This document shows positions 46,321 to 57,673 of a DNA stretch of 64,000 nucleotides, piece after piece. Origin of the DNA: Zizania palustris. Its lineage: Eukaryota > Streptophyta > Magnoliopsida > Poales > Poaceae. The notes beneath the pieces are model-generated. The model was not told where the DNA came from. It made no database searches and saw only the letters and a program-made list of their open reading frames with translations. A program made the position numbers and the translations under genes. The stretch covers positions 70,788,249 through 70,852,248 of the forward strand of contig JAAALK010000285.1 in the NCBI GenBank assembly GCA_019279435.1, read 5' to 3'. Numbering within the stretch: the first letter of the stretch is position 1; each line of letters opens with the position of its first letter.

Positions 46321-49300
46321 TCATGAAAAATTGGTATCTATACCAAGAAGGAATCGAAGACCTCTTCGGTCTCTAGAGCTAGGGTTGGAACGACTAGTTC
46401 CAGCGCCGGGAGTTCTAACAACTTTGCGTTTAACTCTCTTGCCCCCCTTCGAAGCTCTAAAATCCTTCTGTTCTTGTTGAAGCTCGGCCCAAGTTCGAAG
46501 CCGTTCGGGGCTCCTTTCCTAGCTTCCAAGTTCTTCAAGTTTTTTACTTCGAACTTCATCTTCGTCTTTAGACCATATAACGTCTTCAGAAGACGAAGTG
46601 TTCAAGTTAACCTCTTTCTCTTCCTCTTTAATATAAGACAGTATATCTTTGTTTACTTCGGGCGCAATTGCACCGGAGCTATCTCGAGGAACTAAAAATC
46701 GAGGACGTTTATAAGCTTTTAGAATATCGAAGGTGGTCCATAATGAGCGATGTTCGTCGTTAAGGTCTAACACTTCGATATCTTCCGTATGAGGCAAAGC
46801 CTAAAAATATGATAAACAAATTTTCATTGATAAATGTTCATAAGCATAAAGCTTTACATATCCAAAAATCCTAAGGTATTTCTAAACCTGCGGGTTGGGA
46901 GGAGGCTGACTGCTTGAAGCTTGGGTCCGAACTTGCTTCTGGCGTTGACCTTCGTCGATCCAAGCATTGATCGCAGAACGACCTTCGGCTCTCCATGAAG
47001 TTTGGAAGGCTCGCCAGGCAGCAGCCACACCTTCAGAAGGAGTTAGCAGTCGCTCGTCATCGAAGGTAATTGGGCCCCCTCCTGCGTCCGGAGTTATCGA
47101 TCGGCCTAGATCTTCGTAGTAGCGAAGTAGGCTGACAGCAGCCACTTGTCCGGAGAGTTCTCCGTATCGAATGTCCGCTGTCTTCATCTGCTTTGCCACT
47201 CCTTGGATCCTTTTCAACCGGTGCAGAAGAGTGATGTTATCATCAGAAGGAAGTGTCCCAGTAGTACCGAAGTACTCCAGGACACCTAGCAGCTGATTCA
47301 TAACTTCCACAGCCACCTTCTCAAACTTCAGCTTGTCTTCGTTTAGTGCATCCTTCATCGAAGTTACTTCTCCAAGAACCCCAGAAAGTCTAGCTGTTTC
47401 AGTGGTCAAAATATTCTTTTGGTTTAGCAGCTGGCTAGCTTCCTCTTGGAGTCTGATAAGTTCGGTCCCCGCAGTAGCGTGCACCGCTCGCAATTTTTCA
47501 ATTTCTGCTCGAAGCACAATTCTTTCTGCTTCGAGCTCTTTATTCGCAGCCTCCAAACCTTGTCTGGCCCTGCGCTCCGTTGACACTATATTATCCATTT
47601 GAACCACTCGGCTTTCGGAGATGCTAAGATTCCGTTGAAGGACGTTATTTTCCTCCCGAAGACGAGCAATCTCTTCATCATTACATATATTCGCGGCTCG
47701 GGCCAAGACAGTTTGCTGCAAAAATAAAAAACTAAGGTAAATATTTATTCGTAGACGAATTCTATGTTATTTCGCAGGAGCTTCGTACCTGGTAGGCTGC
47801 ACGTTCTATAGCAGCATTAAGCTCCGTCCTGTCCGCCTTGCTCAGAATGGCCACTAAGTTGGTCTCCCCTATGTCACGGCTAGCTCGATCCAAAGGTTCG
47901 AGCAAAGTCCGAAGACCAGTTGTTTGCCCTAAGAAAGGAGCTAGCAGGGGGAGCATACTTATTGCCTGTTGGTCATCTTCGTCTAGCGAAGGACCGGAGT
48001 GTTGGCTTGTGGTCTTCGGAGCCTCTGGAGACTGGCCCTCCCCGGAAGATTGGCTCTCGTCTGTTGAATCAGATGGAGTTGATCCGGAACTCGCAGCAGG
48101 GAGGGGTTCTATATTCTTTTTGCCTATTCTAGGTCCCATTTGAGTAATTCTCTGGGTTGGCTCCGAAGTCGTCGAAGGTCCAGGAATTATTTCTTCTTGT
48201 CGGATTTCTTCCATAGGAGTGGACTCTATAAAAAAATAAAAATTATTATACATTGTATAAATATACAAAATAAACATGAAAGAGTTATTCGAAGTCTACC
48301 TTCGACATTTTGCAGAGGGGTAATTATCGGACTGTTCGGCGGATCGAAGGCGAGATCTTCGTCCGAATCAGCCGTTAAGTCTTCGACTGCAGGAGCATCG
48401 TCGTGAGCAGTCCTTGTTGCCTCTTCAGGAATCGAAGCCATAGTAACTTCGACCCCACTTTCACTCACAGGAACTTCGTCCTGAGATATATCTTCCTGAA
48501 CTGTCGAAGTCCTTGGTCGCTCAAGATTATCTCGGGACTCCGGCACGTTCGCAGGTACTTCGGCTTGTGCAGTCCTTTGAGTTTCATCTTCGTCTATCAG
48601 ACGTACAAGCAACCTCCCTTCGTCCTCTTGAGAGTCAGAGACTGAAGCCCTTGAGCTCGAAGGTGCAGGATTCGAAGGCGCAAGATTTTTTGGCTTCCTA
48701 GCCACCTTCTTCACCGGAGTCTTAGCAGAGCTCGAAGTCCCAGCTTCGGCTTTCCTCTTTTTGGGTCCTTTCTCCGAAGGCACCCAATCCATCAAAGGGG
48801 GCAGAGTGATTTCCAGCATTCCCCACACCCTGTTAAATCTCTCCCAACTCCCGACCAATTTGATTCTCCATTTTTTTTCGGTCGGAGTTGGAGCGCCTAA
48901 AATCTTCTCCGAAGCCCTTACGATTTGCTCCGAAGTAATAGGGGCTGAAGAAGCTAAAAAATGAATCAAGTTAGTTTTTATTCGAATGAATATGCATAAT
49001 ACATGTTGTCTTCGAAGTTACCTGCAGGGCTCGAAGTTGAAGTGATCTTTCGGAGACCGCCTTCCAAATCCTCTTCGAAGATGATAGGCCAGTTGGCCAT
49101 AAGCGGAGAAATTTGTAACCCAAGGAATTCTTCGGCTAAGTCTCGCATGCTCAACCTCCGACTAATCTTCTGAAGTAGGCTGAGGCGAGCTTCGAGCTGA
49201 CCTTGGTTCGGTTGTACTAAGGCTTCCTTCCGGAATTGGATTTCTTTCAGAGGTCCGGCCAGAGGATTGCTCGCCCCAACTTTGGCATAAAACCACCTCA

Positions 49301-49967
49301 TGACCCAGTCAGTATACCATCTAGCATTGATGGCCTTAGCAGGAAATTGAAGGGCATATTCGTCCCGAAGCCTAAAATTGATACTTCCGAAGGCTACTAC
49401 TACTTTTTCACCTTCGGGGCCTATGAAGGTTTTTGGCTGGCATGAAGCTCTGTGTAATGCAGCAAAGATTTCTGCTCTCCCCTCACAACCTTCAGCTCTC
49501 AATGCCCATTCGAAGACAGCCAAACGAGCTACTGCGTTTGGAGACAGTTGAGGAAGAGTGACGTGGAATAAATCGAGTACTTCCACCAAGAAGTCCACTG
49601 CTGGAAGGCCTAAGCCAGCTTCGAAGAAGGCTTCGAAGACGACCACTTCTCCGGGCCTTGGCGACGGGATGAGTTCTTTTCCAGGCTTGCGGATCATAAC
49701 TCCGGTGCTAATCCTCCCTTCTACTGCGATTGCCAGTGATTCCCTCTTGCAGGTAGAAAATCCCAGTTGAAAGGATTGGTCCAGGTACTTTGTTGATGGC
49801 GGGCAGAGACCTTGATCATCAACATTTTGGGGATTTATCCCTCCTGCTGCCATGGATGTCGTTGCAGATGTTGGAGGCGCCGTCGCCAACGCCGCAGCCG
49901 CTGCTGCTGCAGCCGCCTGCTGCCGAGCCAAGGCCGAAGGGGCTCCAGAACCCTTGGTTTTCGCCAT
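46321..49967 (-). CDS. A2 antisense gene, five exons, unknown function
   Basis: ATG at 49967. Exons 49967-49022, 48953-48300, 48225-47789, 47715-46888 and 46800-46321; introns 49021-48954, 48299-48226, 47788-47716 and 46887-46801 (68, 74, 73, 87 bp), all GT-AG with T-rich ends. Exon lengths sum to 3345 bases, a multiple of three, and each join keeps the frame. One premature TAG lies in exon 5 (46519-46521). Exon 1 has an alanine-rich start and a domain (VVFEAFFEAGLGLPAVDFL) like the putative gypsy type transposon family PF04195. Exon 2 has basic signals (GPKKRKAEAG, PVKKVARKPKN) and an acidic tail. Exon 4 is a long coiled coil. Exon 5 is basic (GGKRVKRKVVR). The layout suggests a nuclear, self-associating protein. 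Extra antisense ORFs are known in Tat elements; its role is unknown. Confidence 0.8.
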
Positions 49968-50424
49968 TGCAGTTACTGGATTACTTTGGAGGAAAAGTGG
50001 AGGCTAGGGCTCAAAGAACTCAAAGGGCTCAGAAGATGTATGTTTGCAAGAGAACAACAGGAAGGTAATCGGGTAAGTTCTAGGCCCTCTATTTATAGCC
50101 TAGACTTTACATTTTTACCGTTAGTCCATGCCATTTCGCATTCCTGCCCGTTACTTTTCTCCGAAATTAACGCATTCTACGGTTTCCGTTAGGAGAAGAA
50201 AGCTAACGGCTATTTCTTCTAAGTCTAAAAGACTTTCGAACTTCCTGAGTCGGTTCTAAGATAGTTCGAAAGTAATTGTCTTAAGACTGATTCAGAGTTT
50301 ATATTTTCGTACATTTCGGAGATGAATTAAAATCTAATAACCCCTATGCCTGGTTATTTTTTCCTTCCGTATACTGCTCTCCTAACATTACAGGTTAAAC
50401 GGAGAAGCGTATTCGAGGGGCTAA
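49968..50424. other. Promoter region of the A2 antisense gene
   Basis: 457 bases separate the antisense ATG from the 3' LTR. They contain the minus-strand TATA box and end with CGAGGGGCTAA beside the LTR, the likely polypurine tract for plus-strand DNA synthesis. The A1 copy (25537-25989) is conserved. Confidence 0.65.
50090..50097 (-). promoter_or_regulatory. TATA box of the A2 antisense gene
   Basis: Minus strand TATAAATA in GGCTATAAATAGAGGGCC, about 123 bases upstream of the ATG and conserved in A1. This gives the antisense gene a promoter separate from the LTRs. Confidence 0.7.
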
Positions 50425-50919
50425 TGTTGGGGGAAAATATCCCATCCTCATAGTTATTGCCGCAACAACATAAAAGCAGATAATGGATTCGAAGGTTTCC
50501 AGACGTCCATCTTCGAAGATACCCTGAGTCAAGCTCGAAGTACGAAGATAGGCAATGTTTCGGAGTACATCTTCGAACTAAGGCTTTTTGAGATCTTTAT
50601 TGCCAGCTAAGATGGAAGATTTATCTTTTATATTATTAGATTAGTCTTTTACCATTTTAGTCTTATCAAGGGTACCGAATAGTTTCCACTATGTCGGTTG
50701 TAATAGAGGGGTAAATAGGTCTTCTCCTTAATATTTGGGCCTATAAATACCCCCCATTTCACCCTGTAATAAGGACCGAATACAAGTTATTCAATACACA
50801 CATTCGAACTATTCTAAGTTATTATCCTTTCGGAGGCTTAGAACAGTTCACTTCGCAAACACCTCGTTTGTTAGTTTCTAATCTACAGAAACCTGTTAGC
50901 GTAATCTTTTACGCCAACA
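50425..50919 (+). repeat. A2 3' LTR, 495 bp
   Basis: TGTTGGGGGAAAATATC to ACGCCAACA, then GGGAC (50920-50924). TATA box 50742-50749. Confidence 0.97.
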
Positions 50920-50924
50920 GGGAC

Positions 50925-51700
50925 AAAGGCATCAATCTTGCCAGACAAGTTCGATATAAAGCGACGCAAATAATTCATCTTGCCTAGCAACTTTTGCACA
51001 TCTTTTTTGCATGTCGGCGCTGTAACGTTTCTAATTTTCTCAAGCCTCTTAGGATCAATCTCTATGCCTCTTTCATGAATCATGAAACCTAAGAACTTAC
51101 CCGCTGACACGCCAAAAGCACATTTGAGTGGGTTCATTTTTAAGCCATACTGTCGCATCCTATCAAAAGCAACTTTCAAATCGGCTAAATGGTTTCCCAT
51201 AGCGTCCGATTTGACTACAACATCATCAATGTAAACTTCTAACATAACTCCTAGCAAGTCATGAAAGATCAAGTTCATAGCACACTGATATGTGGCACCA
51301 GCATTCTTCAAACAAAAAGTCATAACGACCCACTCGAATAAACTGACAAAACCAGGGCATCGAAAGGCTGTCTTGTAGACGTCCTCTTCGGCCATAAAGA
51401 TTTGATTATAACCAGCATTGCCATCAGGAAAACTTAGTACCTTGTGTCCTGAAGCATCGTTGATTAGCATGTCGTCTATCGGCATCGGATACTCGTCCTT
51501 CGGAGTGGCCTTGTTCAGATCCCTGAAATCAATACATACTCGTATCTTACCACTCCCTTTCTTCTCTACAGGCACAATGTTAGCGACTCATTCTGCGTAC
51601 CTGCATGGCCTAATAAATTCAGCTTTGAGTAGTCACTCTACTTCTTCTTTAACTCGGTCATAGATGGCCGAATTAAAGTGACGAGGAGGTTGTTTATAAG
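50925..51700 (-). pseudogene. B reverse transcriptase
   Basis: The minus frame reads GKIRVCIDFRDLNKATPKDE, then YIDDVVVKS near 51222, then the thumb region, and breaks off at KIDAFVP where A2 inserted. About 230 codons are open (51575 down). A stop before MPVEKKGSGK separates it from protease. Confidence 0.9.
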
Positions 51701-52769
51701 GCTTAAATCCAGACTTGATAGGTAGTCGATGCTCCACGAGCTCGTGGCTTAGTCCCAGCATCTCGCTATACTCCCATGCGAAACAATCAACATACGACCG
51801 AAGCAACTTTATTACTTCGACCTTTTCATCAGGTTGTAAATGTTGGTTTACAAAAGTCAGCCTCGGGATTCTACCATCACCTATGTCAACTTCTTCTAAG
51901 GGATCGGCCGACGCAAAACCTTGTCCTAATTTCTCTACTTCGCTAAAGTCCTCGATGGCTTCGACGATACCATCTTTAGTAGACCGATACTACTCTACAC
52001 GAGACTTTAGCCAATCCAGATTACTCTTGCTAGACATGACTACTAATATAAAAAACAGTCGTGCTACACCAGCCAACTTTACAGACACTGGTACAAAACG
52101 CCCTCCGGACATGATAACAAAATCGTAATACGAAAGATCTCTATCTGACAGGCACTCTACCTTGTTGTGAACGACATCAACTAACACATTAGCCAATGCC
52201 ACTTAGGCCAAAGTGTCTACGGGTATGACTTCTACTTCATCGCCGTCCCACTAAATTAGGCACTGGTGCAGAGTAGAAGGAATGCAGCAATTCGCGTGAA
52301 TCCAGTCGCACCCAAGCAGCACGCTATAGTTACCTTGTACATCGACGATGAAAAATGTTGTTGGCAATGTCTTGTTGCCTACTGTCAACTCCATGGAGAG
52401 CACGCCTTTGGCCTCGGAACTCTCGTCATTGAAGCCGTTGAGCATCAAGTTGGTCTTCTTCAGATCATCCATGTCCCTATCAAGTTTCTTCAACAGTGAG
52501 TAAGGCATTAGGTTAACAGTGGTGCCACCATCAACAAGCATCCGGGAAATCGGCTTTCCGTCAATGTGACCTTTGACGTAGAGAGGCTTCAGATGGCGAG
52601 CCGAGTCCTCGGGCTTCTCAAAAATAGCATTACGTGGACCGAGGTTCAACTGAGCGACCTCGGCCTCGTCCTGTGGTAGGGCAAATTCGGCGGGTAGCGT
52701 GATGATGTTCATGTCCATCGCTTGGGGTGCGGGCCCCTCGGAGACGGGCGAGTAGTGGTCATCGAGCAT
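51701..52769 (-). pseudogene. B protease and linker to RT
   Basis: The protease motif LVDGGTTVNLMPYSLL is at about 52538-52495 with LLGCDWIHAN downstream, in a 172-codon open frame (52769-52251). It uses D-G-G as the other Tat elements here do. The stretch 51701-52250 is the linker and has stops. Confidence 0.82.
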
Positions 52770-54085
52770 GTCGTCGTCGTCGCTCGGACTAGCGGTCGGG
52801 TTGGTTATCTCAACCGGCTTTATCCTCCATACCTATCTCATCGTTGTCCACGGGCAAATTTCTTCAAAAATAGCGTCTCGCTCATCCTCGGCCTTCTTCT
52901 CGCGCATTTCCTGTGCCTGTAGTCGTTGTAGACGCCTCTTTTGTGATTTGGATAGACCTGGAGGTGCCCAAGATGGTTGTGGCTTGGTACCGGGTGTCAT
53001 CGCCTAGTTCCTATTGGCTCTAGCCGAAGTGGTACTACCCACCTCGGCCTCACGTACTCTGTATTCGGAGGAGCCGTCGCTGCGGACCCCGGCAATTGGA
53101 CCAGGCTCGTTCGGCCGATCGGGCAGGGCTTCGGCGCGGGCTTCAACCGAAGTAGGGGACTTACCTCCGTCAGACTCCGGCAAAGGGACCGTCAGGATTG
53201 GGACTTCCTGAGACCCTACTCTGACTGTGATGGCTTCGGACTCCCTGTCCTTTGCCTTCTCGCGCCCATATTCTTCGACTTTGCTCTGCACGAGCCGATT
53301 CGGAGGTACCACGGACAACCTGTGGATGATGCCTCCCACCGTTGCGTCTGTTTGTCCCTACCATTTATAATACTCAGAAGGAAAACAAGGCATAGCGTTA
53401 AGTTGTGGAGTCCATGGAGTCCCCGCCTAGTTGTCCGGCGGAGGCATCAGCGGCTCTAGTGGCTTCGCCCACTGTGAGCCGAACCCGTTACCCAGAGGGG
53501 GGTTTGGCAGAGTCGATGGTATCTCGGTCCATATCAGTGAGGGGTCCTACCAGGTCAGAGGTACATTCGGCCAATGTGGGCCGAAGCCTCCTGTCAAAGG
53601 GTTCGTCTAGAGTGGTGCGGGGTTCGTCCATTGAGGGCCGAACTCGCTCTACGCAGGGCTCGGCCACTAGGGTCCGAAGCCACCGTACTGGGGGTTCGGC
53701 CACTGAGGTCCGAAGCTGCCGCAGGGGGTGTTAGGCCATTGTGGCCCGGAGTCAAGGTGTGGTGGGTTCGGCCACTGTGGTCCGAAGCCATCCTATGGAG
53801 GGCTCGGCCTCTGTGGTCCGAAGCCGTCCTCTGAACGCCTTGGGCCCCTCGGCTGACTTAGTTTCTTAGTGCGGGGGCCTGTTTCCTTGGCTTTTCTTTG
53901 GTGCTTGTTCAATAGCATCTTATATGTTACCTTCGGCTTCTTGCGAGCCCTAGCCGAAGGAATGCTAATGTTTTGCTTCCACACTCCCACCTCGGGGTTT
54001 TTAGGTATGAGTGTGCGTGTGCGTGACTCTCCAACAATTACTGCCTTTTCTTTAGTCAACTCGGCCTGTTCTGGCCAAAATAACA
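52770..54085 (-). pseudogene. B gag C-terminal half, truncated
   Basis: Minus strand, same frame as protease. It reads a lysine-rich segment (ARKKPKVTYKMLLNKHQRK), degenerate FGPQWPNP peptide repeats, an acidic linker, then SKSQKRRLQRLQAQEM and KKAEDERDAIFEEI, typical of Ogre-like gag ends. Several stops. At 54085 the sequence switches abruptly to copia 3'-end sequence, so capsid, 5' leader and the LTR on this side are missing. Confidence 0.75.
53440..53830. repeat. Degenerate 36-39 bp repeat within B gag
   Basis: Repeated TTCGGCCACTGTGGTCCGAA, about nine copies. On the minus strand it encodes FGPQWPNP-type peptides. Confidence 0.75.
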
Positions 54086-54156
54086 ACTTGTGTGTAACTT
54101 GCTACCTCATCATGTCTTTGCTTTGGGGTTGTCAATGAACTCATCAAGGGGGAGAT
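54086..54156 (+). other. Tail of a C-family internal region with PPT
   Basis: It matches 61510-61579, the sequence just before the 3' LTR of C, including TCATCAAGGGGGAGAT. Here it precedes the 5' LTR of C. It is therefore the end of another C-family element sharing this LTR, or the product of recombination. Confidence 0.75.
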
Positions 54157-57100
54157 TGAGAAACCAAGTGTGGTTTCGGTCTGGATGATGAGTGATTGAC
54201 AAGGATGAGCGGATGAGTGGTCAAGAGTATGTGGAGTGCATCGAGGGTTTCGATGTGGAGTGAAGGTGCGGTTGCCGAGGGTTTCGGCAATGCGTTTCGT
54301 TCTTGTTTTGGCTTGTCTTGTTTGTGCAGGGTGGAGATGCTGACCGACTGTCGACGGTGGGTGATCGAAGGTCGAGTGGGGAGCTTGATGCCGAGGATCA
54401 GGGAGGTCGGGCGAAGTTGGAGAAGATCTCAAGAGTGCATGAAGATACGGAGCGAGACTCAGACGGACGCTGACTGCGACGGCGTGTCGACTGTGTTCGA
54501 GAGAGGGAAGCCAGGACAAGCATTCACGCGGCTCGAGGGGATCGAGAGCGGAAGTGGTTTGCTGGCACACGGAGTCACGAAGCGGTGTCCCGAGTCGAAG
54601 AGCTGAAAAAGTTTTGTCGGTTTTTGCTGAAAACTGTCGAATCGTTTATCGTTTTTACTATTTCAATAAAATAGTGTCAAAGTGTTAGTTTAAATTTTTA
54701 GTGTCTTAGTATGTACTTTTTAGAGTATTTTGGAGTACATATATTCTGAAAATATTCTATAGAGGGGTCATTTGTAATTTTCTAAAGTAAAATAGGGTAT
54801 TTCTAGTTTGTATTTTCAGTTTTGTAAATAGTGTCTTTTCTAGGGGGTTTAGTGCAAAATATGCCTTCTAGAATGTGGAGTAGGTGGATATAAAATCCCA
54901 CCTGTGCTGGCCAAACAGTGATGTCCAGAATTTTCCAAGAGATCAAACCAAACTTTGCTTCTATGATTTTCCTCAGAATTTTCATTGAAATATCAAAGTA
55001 TTTTTCCTGCATTCATCCGATACGGTGAATAGTGCGCTGCAGAAGTTGTCGGATGTGCGCCAGGGATTTCGATGTTGCTGTAGAGCATCAAGAACCAGCG
55101 CTTCCTCTAGATTTATTCAGATAAGTTTTCCATCATTTAATCTGCAATTTGTTGATGATCTGAAGTAATTTTTCTGTGTGAATTCATATGGATGTAATCT
55201 GAATACCTGTTGAGTAGTTTTGATCCAGTTTTTGTCTAGTATTCACTTGTTCTTAATACTTTGAGTCCAGAACTTTCAATCAAAATAGAAATCAATTTGG
55301 TTTTGGCTTGCTAAGCTTGTTCATCCGGAAATCTTTCTCTATTCCTGCGATGTGCATTTGACCGTGAACAGCGCTTCAGGTTTTGCCGAGAGAGATTTTT
55401 TCTGCGGTATTCAAGTTACCGTGAACAGTTTGGCTTGCTTTGCTGGTTTTGCTATAGCCAGGCGTTGGTTTTGCCGAATTTTTTATTTCCTGCTGGGATG
55501 GCTTGATCATGAACAGCGTTCATCCGGGTGCTTCAACTTTTCTGCAATCCGTGACGATGAACAGGCAATTCCTTGGTCTTGTCGGATGATGTTGTTCACC
55601 GTCCAAAAATCAGCAATATCCAGCAGGAGCTCAGGTAATTTGATCATTGAAATTTCTGTGAACTTGTTGATGATTTGTGGTTCATTTTTCATGGTGAATT
55701 AATCTGGATACAATAGGTGAACATATTGAGTAGTTCTGATTCAGATTCATATTCAGTATTCTCCTGTTCTTCATGGTTTGAATCCTGAATCCGTATGTTG
55801 AAAGTGTCTAGTTCTTCTGAACTTTGTGGATTAATCTCTCAGATTATTAGCTGATGAAGATGTCTTGTGAATGATGTTCTATTCTTTCTTGTTATACATG
55901 GACATCTATTTGGAACTTATTAATTGATGTTATGTGTTGAGTTGATCGATTTGTTCAGGATACACTTTTGCTGTTGAGAGAAGGTTTATAGTATACTGAA
56001 TGTTATTTCTGCTGAATTGGATAGTACTTATCTGACCCCTTGAATTGTCTTCTGTAATCTAGTTGGTTTAAATTGAGTTGTCATTCAGTTTGTCACTGAA
56101 TATGAGCACATGTTGTATGACTCACTTTTGATTGTGTTTAAGTCTGTATAGTGTGTCAAGAATTGCTACTTTGGTCATTGATAATTTGGTTCCTTCAATT
56201 CAGTTTAAATCTGAACAAGTTCTTGATAGTTCAGTGCATTGCTTAAGTTACAAGTAGCAGGATTCAATCAAATATTCAGAGTGATCAACAGGTCTGTTTT
56301 GAAGTTTTTCCTGATTCATGTTTAGCACTTGATCTGATTGTGTTTTCATTCAATGTTCTAAAGTCTAATATAAGTCTGCAAGCCTGAATTTGTTTGAGAC
56401 GTTTTGCTGAGAAGGACTGGTTCTGTTTTGAGGGTTATTCCCTGAGTTGTGTTTGGTCTGGAAGAGCAGGAACTCTTGAATTTCAGTATCAAATTTTCTG
56501 AATTCAAAACCAAGTTGAAAAACAAAGAGTGTCCCTGAACTGCTGTTTAACTCTGAATTTGCTTGTTCAAGCAGTGTGAATTTTCAGAAACAGGAATGCT
56601 TGTTAAGTTCTGAACTAATTTGTTGAGCATGATCAGTTTTGTGTATTGTATGAGATAGTACAAATTTTTGTGCAGCTCTTTGAACGTAACTTCAATTTGT
56701 TTTTCAGTTTTGTCTTGAACTAGCTAATCAGTGTGAGTTTTCAAATACTTGCTTCAATTTCAGAATGTTGGCTCAGGTACAAATCAATCTCAGTAAACAT
56801 TGTTTGAGTATTGATCTTGCTGATTACTCATGTGTGAAACATTGAATTCAAAACTAGTTTTACTTCTCAAAGTGTGTTCTGTTCAGATTATTCAAATGTT
56901 TTGCATGAATACTCTTTAAAGAGAATATTCAGATTGAATCTATTTTCCTTGAGTGTTGTCGGATACTGAACAGTAGCTGCTATATATTTCAATCTGGTTC
57001 AGTACTGTGTCATTTGTGGAGAGATTGTCCTTGTTCAGATTTAGATTATAATCATAACAAAATTGCTTCACTGCTGTTTGATCTGAGATTCATAATATCA

Positions 57101-57611
57101 GTTTTGTCAGTTCTGCAGCAGTAATTGGTGTGTTGAGTTTTCTGCCAAATCCTGATTTTATTGTTATGCTTGATTGGAATTCAGATCTTAGCAAGTTTAG
57201 ACAATATTTGATTTATAGTTTGCTGATCTGAAATGTGTTTGAAATTGACAATTGCAATCTGAATCAGAATATGAAAAATGAACCTTGTTGAGATTACTTT
57301 TATTATTCACCGTCCGAAAAATTTCAGAAGTGTATGAATTATATTTGGGATTGATTTGAGACAAGTTGTTTTTGGTACTTCAAACTTGAACTGATTGGTT
57401 GAGTGAGTGAGTTGATATTGGTTGATTAAATACTTGAAACAAAGTCAATTTTGGGTTTTTGAATCTGTTTGAGCTCAACTTTTGTACTAATTGATTTGAT
57501 ACTTGAATTTGTGTTTTTATAGGTGCGTTGGGTGATTTGTTTAGGCCATCACTTCGAAAGAAAGTGTCGAGGCGCCTATTCACCCCCTCTAGTCGCCATT
57601 CCGATCCCACA
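54157..57611 (+). repeat. C 5' LTR, 3455 bp
   Basis: TGAGAAACCAAGTG to TCCGATCCCACA. TATA box TATAAAA at 54889-54895, leaving a 2.7 kb AT-rich downstream part without coding content. CGTGAACAG/TGAACAG motifs recur near 55030-55600. The last 90 bases resemble the D LTR end. Confidence 0.88.
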
Positions 57612-57613
57612 AT

Positions 57614-57625
57614 TGGTATCAGAGC
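57614..57625 (+). promoter_or_regulatory. C primer-binding site
   Basis: TGGTATCAGAGC, perfect initiator-Met tRNA complement, two bases after the LTR. Confidence 0.92.
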
Positions 57626-57673
57626 TAGTTTGATCACGAGTTGACCTTTACCGGTTGTGATCCTTTTGACGAC

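Larger units (their letters stand above)
39445..50919 (+). mobile_element. Element A2: complete Tat-lineage Ty3/gypsy element with antisense gene, 11475 bp
   Basis: Two 495-bp LTRs with about 8 differences (98.4 percent identity by eye, about 0.6 My at 1.3e-8 per site per year), a perfect GGGAC duplication, PBS, gag-pol on plus (40002-45396), a tandem-repeat spacer, then an antisense multi-exon gene (49967-46321). It is the youngest datable insertion in the window and the reference for reading A1 and E. Confidence 0.97.
35604..54085 (-). mobile_element. Element B: Ogre-like Tat Ty3/gypsy element, split by A2
   Basis: Minus-strand order from the right is: gag C-terminus (54085-52770), protease, RT (to 50925), [A2], RNase H, second RNase H, integrase, PPT (36800), LTR (36787 to about 35715), then a PBS and about 100 bases of leader. 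The halves join at the GGGAC duplication within RT (DAFVP, then ILRLKNEAEF). The gag N-terminus and right LTR are missing. PBS and leader on the far side of the left LTR mean that this LTR is followed by more B-type internal sequence. Confidence 0.82.

Noticed and set aside
48978..49020. Reading exon 1 of the antisense gene through to its downstream stop as a complete 329-residue protein
   Set aside because: The last codons lie after a good splice donor and are not needed; the spliced reading joins in frame to four more exons.
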